Source: Isoetes taiwanensis (taxonomy: Eukaryota > Streptophyta > Lycopodiopsida > Isoetales > Isoetaceae). From it: 64,000 nucleotides of DNA. The notes beneath the pieces are model-generated. The model searched no databases and had not been told where the DNA came from. It worked only from the letters and a program-made list of their open reading frames with translations. The position numbers and the translations under genes are program-made. The DNA is taken from the NCBI GenBank assembly GCA_021234155.1, contig JAJEKV010000005.1:22459584-22523583 (forward strand), written 5' to 3'. Positions 54,518 to 64,000 of this stretch are shown one piece after another; positions within the stretch are counted from its first letter, which is position 1; each line of letters starts with the position of its first letter.

Positions 54518-55476
54518 TATGGAAATGATATTTTAAGTCAATTCATATTTTGTATTGTGAGTTAAAGTTTGGCATTTCATGCTTATGTTAAAGTGGTGCA
54601 TTTGATTCAAATTTTATGCTAGTGGACACACTAAGTTTATTTTAATTTAAGGCAACTGAATTATTTCTACATGGATATTAAACCACCTTGACTTCACTTG
54701 GTATATTATGTGTTTCGAGATAGAATTTGATGCCCTACATCAACAACACAAACAATTAATAATGCTAGAATATGTTCAATCAATAATACAGCAATAAATG
54801 CATGTGATATTAAAGTGTGTTTGTTATTCTTCATGATGCATGTGTTCAACTATATTTGGGGGCTCAACTATCTAATAAATAGAAATCTAAGAAATACACA
54901 ACCTTTTTCAGTTGAACCTTTATTGTTTAACCTTTAGTTAATATATTGTTGAACCTTTAGTTCAATAGATATCAAGTTTAACCTTTAGGGTAAATTTGAA
55001 AAGCAAAAACCAAACCAAAATAAAAAGGCAAAAACCAAAAGAAGATCAAAACAGCAAACAAACAGGGCAAAATCAAAGAAATACACAACCTTTTTAGTTG
55101 AACCTTTAGTATGAAACTATCTGTAGATATCAAGTTTTAAGGTAAATTCGAAAAGCAAAAATCAAACAAAAATAAAAAAGCAAAACCAAAAGAAAATCGA
55201 AACAGCAAACAAACAAACAGGGCAAAATCGACAGAACCAAACAGGGCATTGCTCCAAACATCACGGATTCATCCGATCATCACGGATTCATCCCGATTTA
55301 GGCCAGACCATCTCGGATTTTCCTGACCTGCAGCTATACAAAACACAGGGAATATAAAAGGTTAAGAATCTAAGATTTTTGGAGCAATGATCCGCTCCAT
55401 GCATGCTTTTCCATGTTGTTGCAATGGTTAGTATCCAAGGCAAGCTTTATCCAGCAGAAAGGGCTTCAAAAAAAAA

Positions 55477-56294
55477 CTCGGCCAGAATAGGTTGAGAGTG
55501 AGAAAGGCAAGCTTTATCCAGCAGAAAGGGCTTCAAAAAAAACTCGGCCGGAACAGGTTGGAGCAAGCTTTATCCAGCGGACCTTCAAAAATCCTAACAT
55601 CACAGTTTTGTGCGGATTGGTAATACTTTATTCTTATCTCTGTAATAACTGTATTCTTTATCTCTGTATGTATCAAATGGCCCATTCTTCTGCCATACAT
55701 TTATATCAATGCCATTTACATTAAATCGACAAAACAAAACTAGTAAATGTGATCACGAGCTCATAATATCAAGATGATGAGGCTTTACTATTAGATTTCG
55801 AAGTGCAAATCACTTGGGCTTTATTCATGAGGCTTTAGTACCTTGATTACCTTGCAGAATCCCAACTCATGGATATGATGGATGGCTCGGCCAGAATAGG
55901 TTGAGAGTGAGAAAGGCAAGCTTTATCCAGCAGAAAGGGCTTCAAAAAAAACTCGGCCGGAACAGGTTGGAGCAAGCTTTATCCAGCGGACCTTCAAAAA
56001 TCCTAACATCACAGTTTTGTGCGGATTGGTAATACTTTATTCTTATCTCTGTAATAACTGTATTCTTTATCTCTGTATGTATCAAATGGCCCATTCTTCT
56101 GCCATACATTTATATCAATGCCATTTACATTAAATCGACAAAACAAAACTAGTAAATGTGATCACGAGCTCATAATATCAAGATGATGAGGCTTTACTAT
56201 CAGATTTCGAAGTGCAAATCACTTGGGCTTTATTCATGAGGCTTTAGTACCTTGATTACCTTGCAGAATCCCAACTCATGGATATGGTGGATGG
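55477..56294 (-). repeat. 409-bp tandem duplication in the B2 leader
   Basis: The segment 55,477-55,885 is repeated at 55,886-56,294, starting at CTCGGCCAGAATAGG. Copies A and B1 have no such duplication. The two units are nearly identical by eye, so it is recent. Confidence 0.85.
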
Positions 56295-56476
56295 ATTCAG
56301 CTTTCATATTTACAGCAGAGCTCCAAAAGAAAAAGACATTTACCTTCTCACAATGAAAAATCGGGGTCAATGCTCAAATCTGTTGCTGAAAAAATGGAAG
56401 AGACGAAGTGAGATGAAACACAGATGAAAAAATGGATGAGTTACGGTATTAGAATGCTACCTGCGCCAGCTATAAA

Positions 56477-56572
56477 CGCCCAAGCTCTAAGACCTGCGCC
56501 CAAGCTCTAAGGGGTGCGCCCAAGCTCCAAGTCTGCGCCCAAGCTCTAAGACCTGCGTCTCCAAGCTGTAAC
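56477..56572 (-). repeat. Short tandem repeat near Helitron 5' end (copy B2)
   Basis: Five units of 18-20 bp on CGCCCAAGCTCTAAG, matching 28,573-28,670 in copy A. Confidence 0.7.
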
Positions 56573-56878
56573 ACCGCCATAGCCGAATGCAAACATTTAT
56601 CAGGAAACCCTTAGGAAGAGGCCGTTTGCAGCAGCCCATCATCAAAGCAGATCACCGCCCTAGATTATAGCTGTTCATCCAAGCTGCCCTAGAATCAAAG
56701 CTTTCGTATCATTAATTTGATCGGCCAAGCTTTCGTATGATTATTTCGCAAGGGAAAGGGGAAACGTCGGAAAATACAGGTTTTTGCCGGAAAATGACTT
56801 TTTGGGTTCCAAAAGTCACGCCCGGAAAGGGCACACCGGCATCAGCAAGACACCCCAAAAACTTTTTAAATAAGTAGA

Positions 56879-56908
56879 CTAGTAAACGTGTGCCCGGCGT
56901 TGCCGGGC
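56879..56908 (-). terminator. Helitron 3' terminal hairpin and CTAG end (copy C)
   Basis: Stem 56,892-56,898 with 56,902-56,908, three-base loop, nine bases, then CTAG. Identical to copy A's end. Confidence 0.9.
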
Positions 56909-57362
56909 TAATGTCCTAGGCATGTGTTTTTTCTTGGCCTTTTAACACCCTCGTAAATATGTGCCTCAAACGTCTATATGTGAAATTTTGACGTTATTTG
57001 CTTTTGTAAAAAATTTTGTTATTGAAATAATATAATCTTTGCGTTCATGGATTTCAATAGAGAAAACAATGTTTATAAGGAATGTAGGAGATAGTTTAAT
57101 CTACCATTGAAGGCAAAAAATCTGGAAAGACAAATCCAAAATTGATGTTAAAAATGTCACTCTTAGAAGTAGTTAAGTACATCAATAAGAAATAAGTACA
57201 AAAATACATAAAACACAAAATCTTGTCTTGGCTCATTGATATTTTAGTTCACGATGAAACTCTAAATATACATCTCCACATGGCGCACATCACCAAGGGC
57301 CTAATGTTGTACTTCGTTCGATGCTCACGTGATATATTCACTTTCTCGAGCCAGATAACATC

Positions 57363-58014
57363 CTAGCCGGGTAAAAGTGAAATGTATAAAAGGAAGTCAT
57401 TGATTCGAACTGCCCATGACTTCTTACGATTATCGAGCACATGAGACAACTCATCCCGAAGGTAGGCTCGTATAACGGAATCAGATACCGCATCGGCAAG
57501 AAATGATTTGTAGACCCTAAAAAATGTTCCATTACATATTCCAATGCAAGTGAGTTCTTTTGCTACCAAAACACCAATTCGCCAGTGCACGGTGTCGTTT
57601 CTCATCCGATAAAAAAAAAGATAAACAATCGAAGGTTAGTCAAAGCACTACATTACCCGATAAATAGATACATGTTCTCTAGTCTCCACCTACCTCTCTC
57701 ATAGCACATCCGCGTAAACAATGTTCCCTCGGATAAACTTGAGCAAACAGGAAGTCATCAATTAGTTGGATAAAGCGCTCCAACTTGACAACCTCGTCAG
57801 TACTAAATATTTCTTCGAGCTTTGCAATGAGCTCCTCAACTTCCACACTTGCTACCCCATGTACATGAGCATGGTATTTTCGTTCCCAGTCATACCATGA
57901 TCCAAGAGCGCGTATGACATAAGTAACACGGGAGATGTGGTAGCTCCTATCACCCTTTAGGCATTCGGCGACATGGTGACCGAAGACATACCATGGGACC
58001 AAAATACGCACCAT
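57363..58014 (-). CDS. Helitron downstream exons, copy C
   Basis: Two coding pieces: 58,014 to about 57,690 (MVRILVPWYVFGHHVAECL, VEVEELIAKLEEIFS, FIQLIDDFLFAQVYPRE) and 57,605-57,363 (KELTCIGICNG, FFRVYKSFLADA, SHVLDNRKKSWAVRIND). The first starts exactly after an ATGTAG acceptor (58,015-58,020), and a GTGAGT donor is at 58,125-58,130, three bases after the helicase stop. The first piece ends at a GTAGGT donor; the second follows a T-run with CGG where an acceptor CAG would be expected. The family is unknown. The pieces may be the true C-terminus of RepHel or a second protein. Confidence 0.5.
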
Positions 58015-58130
58015 CTACATGAATGAAGATGTAAGTAAGTAGGATAAAAATAAAAGGAAGAAAGAAAGTAGAAGATATCAATGAGAACAAAGAGAAATTA
58101 GAAGAAGTGATTTGTAAGTATTAAACTCAC
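58015..58130 (-). other. Predicted 116-bp intron after the helicase
   Basis: On the minus strand it starts GTGAGTTTAA at 58,130 and ends in a long pyrimidine tract and TTCATGTAG at 58,015. Copy A keeps the same donor and acceptor around 19,262-19,434. It links the helicase to the downstream exons in one transcript. Confidence 0.5.
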
Positions 58131-58132
58131 AC

Positions 58133-60286
58133 TTAGAGGAGTTCTTTGTATACTATATTTATTGTATATCGTGATCTGTCGACATCTCTTGAAGCATCTC
58201 CATCCTTCGATAGAATGAGTACCTTTATGCCTTGGATTCCTTGAGCTCTCGAGAGTGCCACGTAGAGCTGTCCGTGACTGAATACTGGATTTGGCAAATA
58301 CAGACCCACCATTTTCATTGTTTGGCCTTGGGACTTGTTGATTGTCATATCAAAAGCTGGACGCAATGGAAATTGTATGCGTTCAAACTGAAATGGGAAT
58401 TCTGCATTATTGGGCACCAAAGGTATTCTAAATATGAACACTCTGCTTCCAATATTCTTTCCAGTGACAATCTTGGCATCTATATCGCGTCTTCCCAACG
58501 AACGTATAATGAGGCGAGTGCCATTGTAGAGTCCCTTACGTGTAGAAATAGACCTCAATAATCATGCCAACCTTCAAAGTTAATTGATGAGGAGGCATCC
58601 CACTCGGAGTTTGTGCATTCAAAAATTCGATAGGATAGACCCCTGCGTCATTCTCATTAACAGCTCGATCAACACTGTAATAATCAATAGGTGCAGCAGG
58701 CAACCACTCTGTCATCCTCTTGTTTACTTCATCTACATCATCATTCAGTGGCGTAAGTATACCCCTTTGCACCCAATAGGACACACTTCCATAATTCGTT
58801 GAAACATCAGGGAATGTCACGGCTAGCAAGTCATTTAAGTCTTGCGACTTCACACAAATCTCTTCTGGAAGACGTATCACATCCGATCCAATATTGGGAA
58901 ACGTGGTCTCAAGTCCATCTCCAACTTGTAAAAGATACTCTGCAAATGCCTTTTGCTCTTCCGCATCTCTTTCCACACTGTTCATTACTCGCATATTTAC
59001 GTTCAACTTATGTTCCTCGACATGATCCCATACGTAAGAGAATTTCAAGGAAGCATGCACAATTTGGGGGCGATTTCCTCGTGGAACCACAGGTGGAAGC
59101 TGGCAAAAATCTCCTCCCAAAACAACAATGAGTCCCCCAAACAATTTGTCACATGACGTAACGTCACGGAGTGTTCTATCCAGTGCTTCATAAACATATT
59201 TATGCATCATTGGGGCCTCATCCCATATAATCATGCGAGTCGCTCTTATCAATTTTGCCAACTCTGACTGCTTTGGAATGTTGCAAGTTGACGTTTCATC
59301 TATGTTTATCGGTATCTTGAACCTTGAATGTGCAGTGCGCCCACCCTTCAATAAGGTGGATGCAATTCCCGAAGATGCAACCGCCAGTGCAATGATACCT
59401 TTGGAACGAACATAAGACAACATGGTGTTAAAAAGAAAACTCTTTCCCGAGCCGCCTGCACCCTGAACAAAAAACACCCGTCCTTGTTCTAACATCACGT
59501 GCTCATCGATCACACGATCGAAGATAACACGTTGGTCGTGATATAAGCGGTCCACAGCTTCTTGCACCTCTACCATATCTTCTTGAAACACCTCATCCCG
59601 AAATATCATATATGGATCTATTGCACGCTCAGGAAGAATGAAGTTAAACTCCCTTAAGGATCGCCCGACAGAGTTCATATGATCTTCAATGTCTAGAAGT
59701 GCCATGTCAAATAATTGATCACATGTATTTACACTTTGATCTTCTGCAACCCTTCGTGCCTCATGCAAGAAGTCATCGATCATAGAAAGCTTGACTTCTT
59801 CCCACAGTTGTAGTGGATTCGATGGTTCACAATTTGAAAGGATCATAGCGAACATGTGCCGCAATTGTGGTGGCATGCCCCATGCTGCTGCTTCTTGAAG
59901 AGACTCAAGCCATTCCGTGTCATCTCGAAGCAACCCACGACGAATGCAAGCTTCTTTATATGTTGCACACAACTCCCCGTCAAAAAAGCGTAAATCTTCA
60001 AAACTAATTGCACTGCCACGCGCGGGTCAGCGGGGAGTCGTAAATAGTATCGCTCTCTCCTTCGAAGGATTAACAAAGTACATCGTCCAATAGTGGGAAA
60101 CTTTCGGGTATTCTCTCGACCTTCCATTTTTATTTGGGTTGATCGTAGGTAAACTTTTTAGGAAAATCATGATAGAGCAATTGAGTAGCCTCTCTAGCCT
60201 CTCTACCCCGGATGCATTCATCTCGAAAAATGCCATCAATGTTGTTCCGTTATTCTTGCTTCTTATCTTTGTCCATGCTCATACCT
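58133..60286 (-). pseudogene. RepHel helicase domain, copy C (frameshifted, motif III Arg lost)
   Basis: The frame 59,972-58,536 (478 codons) has Walker A GAGGSGKS at residues 171-178, Walker B IIWDEAPM at 248-255, and GGDFCQLPPV at 286-295. The conserved Arg of motif III is Cys here (Arg in B2). An 8-bp deletion near 58,560, relative to A and B1, shifts the frame inside LKVGMI. The last part, 58,558-58,133, carries MTINKSQGQTMKM and LYVALSRAQG, the C-terminal PIF1-type motifs. Upstream, 59,973-60,286 links to Rep but is out of frame after an indel at 60,287. The helicase unwinds DNA during rolling-circle transposition; this copy would not be functional as printed. Confidence 0.8.
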
Positions 60287-62266
60287 TTATCGATAGTATA
60301 CATCTTGTTGCATTGGGAGATGCACAGCCAATCTAGTGACATGAGGAAACTGTTGCTGTATTTCATATGAGAGGATTCTCCATGATGCCTCAGAAGCTGA
60401 GAAATAGCGTGCATTCAAGTATTGCTCAACCTCATCATGGTTTACGGTGGGTCTGCTGCTAGTAGATGCACCATCACTCGCTGCTTCTAAGTTCACATTG
60501 ATCATATCAGGCCCTTTGTAGACATATTTGTATAGATATTTAACGGCCTTTACGGCAGCACACACCTCAACATTGATATGGCACTTGAAATACGATGTCA
60601 GCCACGGATTATATGGCACAACCCATCTGTTATCTAAATCTATATCCCCCTTTTTCACCTTTCGGCCATCATCCCTTCTTCGGTACAATGGATATCCGTC
60701 AACAACTGTCGTCTCATCTGAAAATGCACGTGGATAATGTTTTGTACACTTACCATCTTGCATGCACGGACTATTCGGATACCCAATACCACATGGCCCA
60801 TGCATCATATTATGGGTGACTACCTCATACAATTCAGGATATAGATCTTTGTCTGGTATTTCAGCACAAATTATTTGATCAATCGTTTCGGCTGTGAAGG
60901 GCTTGTCTTCCTGATCCAACATAGTCAACAAATGTACATGTGGCAAGCCTCTCTTCTGAAACTCAATGACATAGACTTTTGCAATTATGCGGCCGAATAT
61001 ACCACGATTAGTTATCAGATCTATCAGCTCCTTTACCTTCATATGGAATACTCTAGCCACTAACTCTGGTCGATCACTTGGCGATTGGCTATATAATAAT
61101 TCCCTCCTAATCTCTTCCCAATTTGCATTGGCAGTCATGGTTATAAAGAGGTCCGGCCTGCCATGTTCGCGAACAATAGACATAGCATCCTGATATCGTT
61201 GGGTTATGTATCTCGGACCTCCCACATGTGAGGATGGTAACACAACTTTTCGGCCAATAGCACTTGCATCGTCTCCTTCAAAGTCCATAATGCCCTGTAA
61301 CATGTCTTTTCGAATGGTGTGTTGATTCAACACCACGAATTGCAGTCTTTCTTGTTCCATCTTCGAAAACATATCATAAATGTATTCTTGAAACAATCGG
61401 CCAGCCATGTGAAGGGGAGATGCATGCCCACGACGCATGAACAGATGATATCTGTAGTACTCCATAATAGTTACTTCCTTTGCGCCTCTCCGTCCACGAG
61501 GTATTTTAAAATGCCATCCATCTGTACCATAGGGAAGAAGTAGCACAAAGTGCAATGGGTCATACGCTGAGTGATATACATCTATAAACTTCACGCCAGC
61601 ATCCTTAGAGTGTATAATAATGTCCCTCTGACCATCTTCGGGCTTATCATCGACAGGCATTAAGACAGCCACCTCATTTACAGTTGGAGCATTATATTGC
61701 CTCCTCACAGGATTTTGCACATTGCAAGAAGGTATACGCAAACGGATATCCATGGTTGGATGGATACGCATAATCTGTGCCGCGCTCAAGAATATGTTAA
61801 CAAATGGATTGTACTCTGTCATAAGGGCCTGCAACTGCACCACTATTTCTTGCCTCAATCCATCAAAAATGGACATCCTGCGTTCAACTTGCATGTCCTC
61901 GCCATCCATGATGTATATCTGTGCAAATTTCGCATGCTCTTGTTGCCCTTGCGGTGGCAATAATGTTCCCATCTTATGGCACATGCGGCCATTGACCCTA
62001 AAAGTGTAAGATCCAACAATAGCATTTGCCAACGCCTCATCAATTTTCACACCCACTGAGGCAAACGAAAAAATATTATTGTACTTTCTAATGTTCATGC
62101 GAAAGTGATCACCCAAACTATCTGTTCTCATATATAGGTCAAACAATGCCTGTGGTGGTTCTGGAATCAATGGCATTTTGACATTTCCATCAAAGACATG
62201 CCTTGCACTTCTTTTGTAATCGTGAGTTCTCGGCCGTCCCACCGCATAGCCCCGCAATACAAACAT
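60287..62266 (-). CDS. RepHel Rep nuclease, copy C (659 codons, HUH and Y2 intact)
   Basis: The best Rep frame in the window. The Helitron-like N-terminal domain spans about residues 85-130 (SYTFRVNGRMCHKMG, FAQIYIMDGEDM) and 345-385 (GGPRYITQRYQDAMSIV, ITMTANANWEEI). RGLPHVHLL at 439-447 has the two metal-binding His (443, 445). A Cys/His cluster is at 490-513. KYLYKYVYKG at 576-585 holds the tyrosines that attack DNA (Y2 type). The frame stops at 60,287 after QDVYYR because of a small indel compared with B2, where it would continue towards the helicase. The upstream limit 62,266 is the first Met of the open frame, not a proven start; in the full gene it continues from the N-terminal region. 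Confidence 0.85.
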   Translation of the reverse strand: MFVLRGYAVGRPRTHDYKRSARHVFDGNVKMPLIPEPPQALFDLYMRTDSLGDHFRMNIRKYNNIFSFASVGVKIDEALANAIVGSYTFRVNGRMCHKMGTLLPPQGQQEHAKFAQIYIMDGEDMQVERRMSIFDGLRQEIVVQLQALMTEYNPFVNIFLSAAQIMRIHPTMDIRLRIPSCNVQNPVRRQYNAPTVNEVAVLMPVDDKPEDGQRDIIIHSKDAGVKFIDVYHSAYDPLHFVLLLPYGTDGWHFKIPRGRRGAKEVTIMEYYRYHLFMRRGHASPLHMAGRLFQEYIYDMFSKMEQERLQFVVLNQHTIRKDMLQGIMDFEGDDASAIGRKVVLPSSHVGGPRYITQRYQDAMSIVREHGRPDLFITMTANANWEEIRRELLYSQSPSDRPELVARVFHMKVKELIDLITNRGIFGRIIAKVYVIEFQKRGLPHVHLLTMLDQEDKPFTAETIDQIICAEIPDKDLYPELYEVVTHNMMHGPCGIGYPNSPCMQDGKCTKHYPRAFSDETTVVDGYPLYRRRDDGRKVKKGDIDLDNRWVVPYNPWLTSYFKCHINVEVCAAVKAVKYLYKYVYKGPDMINVNLEAASDGASTSSRPTVNHDEVEQYLNARYFSASEASWRILSYEIQQQFPHVTRLAVHLPMQQDVYYR

Positions 62267-62307
62267 CTATGATCCATGGGCCCAAGGTCATGAGGAGCAG
62301 GTAAATT

Positions 62308-63338
62308 CTACGTCCACGCTATCTTTTTGAAACCGCTTTTACCAGTAGGACGTTCAGCCGGACCAATAGCAGTGTTGTAATCCAACCTCAAAGCTATATG
62401 CTTTGCCTGGCTTCTGCGATGGAGCCGTCTCCTCCTTTGACTATTGCTCTCACGTTCAGGTGTCATATAAGAAGGGTTACATGTGAAGCTTGTTAATTGA
62501 TCAACATTAGACCATCCGCTACTATTGTAGACACTGGGGTCCAACACGACATTGTTCATTTCTTTGCTTGATTTTTATTTTGGATCATTAGTTTCAATAG
62601 CATATTGTGACCTCACCCTAAAGGCTCTTTTCTTTGCCATTAGCATTCTTTTGCGCCAACACGACATTGTTCATTTTCGCTTGTATCATTTCTCATATTG
62701 TGACCTCAAGGCTCTTTTCTTTGCCATTCTTTATTACTTTCATTCTCAGGTGTCGCGTAGGAGGGGTTACCCACTATCATAGGTGGCGTTATTTGATGTG
62801 ATGTATCAATAAGTTCGGTCTGAGATGGTGTGTTAAACCCATGAGCATTCACATATGTGGACTGCGGCAACATCAACTGATCACCTGTTTGTTCATCTAC
62901 TGTGGGAAATAATTGCATCCGAAGACTATTGACTTTAGATGTGATGAAGCGGGAACCTCCCCCATGTGTAGTAGATCCTCCTACCATATCTACCGATTGC
63001 ATTTCAACCTCAATCACAGGGCGCTCTGGCTCTGCTAGTGCAACTTGTGGCATTGAGGCCGAGGCACAACATGTTTGAGCCGTCTGGCCCTCCATTGCAA
63101 TAGCATCAGATGAATGTCCAGCACACCCTATCTCTCTGACATCCATGCTATGTGCTAGTTTCAAAGCTCTACTCTTTGCAGCTCGTTTGCATGCCAGTCG
63201 TCTCTTTCTAGCAGACTTAGTTTCATTGATGGGCGTCATGTATGAGGGGTTGTTGGCCACAGCAGGTGGTGTTTTTTTATTGGACTTCCCCATATAAATC
63301 CTGGCATGTCGCAATCTATACAATTTAGATGTTCGCAA
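62308..63338 (-). pseudogene. RepHel N-terminal region, copy C
   Basis: The frame 63,338-62,706 (210 codons) has the first basic repeat (NPSYMTPINETKSARKRRLA) and the start of the second (NPSYATPENESN). The second repeat's basic helix is then destroyed by a 115-bp tandem duplication with losses (starting at 62,542 and 62,657). The frame 62,559-62,308 has the third repeat (NPSYMTPERESN, then RRRRLHRRSQAKHIALRL). The region is intact in order but not in frame. Confidence 0.6.
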
Positions 63339-63789
63339 GGAGCCCTATACCGGATATTTGGCATGCATTCTAAGCATACGCTTATTAACTAAGACCTAAG
63401 CATACATCAATCAAGCAATCTAAGATGGGAATTAGGACTCACCGCTGACGTATTAAGATTTTATCGCCCCTGTCAAGTGCGCAAGAGTAGAAGTGTGGTA
63501 AGATTTTGTCCCTCCCTCAAAGTGCAAGTGCGATGTATCCCCTATAAACGTCAGAGCACAAAAGAATATATTAAATATTATCAGATATCCAAAACACAAA
63601 GCACATGCCAAAACAACATGAAGGCAAAGTATCTTAAAGTGCTTTTGGGTTTATGGCTAAGTTGCATTATTGAGCAATTAAGTTGAATTTGTGTAAAACA
63701 AAGTGAAACTTTAAGATGGTCTTTTATTTTAAGAATGCTTAAACTTAGGCATTCATGCACATTACATATCCAATCCATGTTGCATAACG
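63339..63789 (-). other. Helitron non-coding segment between accessory ORF and RepHel
   Basis: Nearly identical in all four copies (compare 26,100-26,520, 29,630-30,030 and 53,640-54,070). No gene is visible. If the accessory ORF is a RepHel exon, this would be an intron. Confidence 0.4.
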
Positions 63790-64000
63790 TATTCCATAAA
63801 TAACGTAGCTTCCATAGCCTCCACAAACTTATGGACTCTCACAAAACCGCGTTTGCAAAAGCTAGCATGCATTTGTGCGGCAAAATTTTCAATATCTAGC
63901 TCAATTTTGACCTCCGGACGATCTCAACTCCAAGCAACCCTAGGATTTCATACCACTCTCCAAAACTTTCAAAACCCAAATCGAGCCTTAATGTTCACTT
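63790..64000 (-). pseudogene. Helitron accessory ORF, copy C (partial)
   Basis: The C-terminal part of the accessory ORF, cut by the window edge. Near 63,920 ACGATCTC replaces ACGTATCTC of the other copies, a two-part change that shifts the frame; further small losses follow at 63,965 and 63,982 (TCGAG for TCAGAG). Confidence 0.5.

Larger units (their letters stand above)
31307..56878 (-). mobile_element. Helitron copy B2, split by a Gypsy element and lacking its 3' end
   Basis: The 5' terminus TCTACTTATT is at 56,878 and abuts the 3' CTAG of copy C directly. The copy runs through the leader, the accessory ORF and the start of the RepHel N-terminal region to 53,337, is interrupted by the Gypsy element (duplication TAGTG at both edges), and resumes at 35,700 through RepHel to 31,307. 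There it is cut in the helicase and joined to B1, so the last helicase motifs, the downstream exons and the terminal hairpin are missing. Confidence 0.8.
54518..56878 (-). promoter_or_regulatory. Helitron 5' region, copy B2
   Basis: No gene seen. Collinear with copy A 26,991-28,990, with the same CAAGCTTTATCCAGC repeats and the CGCCCAAGCT array (56,477-56,572). It differs by a 409-bp tandem duplication. The terminus TCTACTTATTTAAAAAG is at 56,878. It presumably holds the promoter and a leader or intron. Confidence 0.5.
56879..64000 (-). mobile_element. Helitron copy C, 5' part beyond the window
   Basis: The 3' end (hairpin, ACACGTTTA, CTAG at 56,879) joins the 5' TC of copy B2 with no base between. 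It runs 3' to 5' through the downstream exons, helicase, a 659-codon Rep frame, the N-terminal region and the start of the accessory ORF region, and leaves the window. It has the best-preserved Rep frame of the copies here. Confidence 0.85.

Overview
The window is repeat-rich nuclear DNA from a land plant. The evidence is plant-type Helitrons ending in a hairpin plus CTAG, a Ty3/Gypsy element with an Athila-like reverse transcriptase, a plant L1-type LINE with a C-terminal zf-RVT domain, and LTR elements primed by initiator-Met tRNA. I cannot name the species. I see no intact host gene; almost everything recognisable is transposon-derived, and the younger elements read on the minus strand.

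Layout. 1-18.2 kb holds old, broken material: a gag-like relic with a primer-binding site (0.7-1.5 kb), a plus-strand LINE relic (about 2.1-4.9 kb, possible poly-A at 6.06 kb), a minus-strand 1.48-kb LTR with a perfect initiator-Met primer-binding site (10.1-11.6 kb) whose interior may include a two-frame ORF at 8.0-8.8 kb, a minus-strand LINE relic (11.6-13.3 kb), and an AT-rich block in which one repeat occurs in alternating orientation (16.5-18.2 kb). From 18.24 kb to the end is a head-to-tail chain of related Helitrons, all on the minus strand: copy A (18,242-28,990), a rearranged fragment B1 (28,991-31,306), copy B2 (31,307-56,878) and copy C (56,879 to beyond the window). Copy A is split by a 1,551-bp solo LTR. 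Copy B2 is split by a 17.6-kb Gypsy element (35,701-53,336), which is itself split by a 6.8-kb LINE (39,855-46,664). Target-site duplications support all three insertions: AATGA, TAGTG and a 17-bp repeat.

How the genes work together. The Helitron family encodes a RepHel rolling-circle transposase: an N-terminal region with three copies of a basic motif, an HUH-Y2 nuclease, and a PIF1-type helicase. It also carries an upstream acidic ORF present in all four copies and downstream exons joined to the helicase region by a plausible intron; neither is recognised. The Gypsy element has gag, a CCHC knuckle, protease, RT, RNase H and integrase, plus a 903-codon ORF of unknown function 3' of pol, broken by one amber codon. 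The LINE has ORF1 and ORF2 coupled by a TGATG stop/start overlap, and ORF2 has a single amber codon. No element is fully intact as printed.

Main caution. Differences between the closely related Helitron copies fall mostly on CTG/CAG trinucleotides, and the same odd replacement (CAGCAC to CAAAGAC) recurs at three unrelated sites. This looks more like a systematic sequencing error at CHG-methylated sites than ordinary decay, so many frameshifts called here may not be real.
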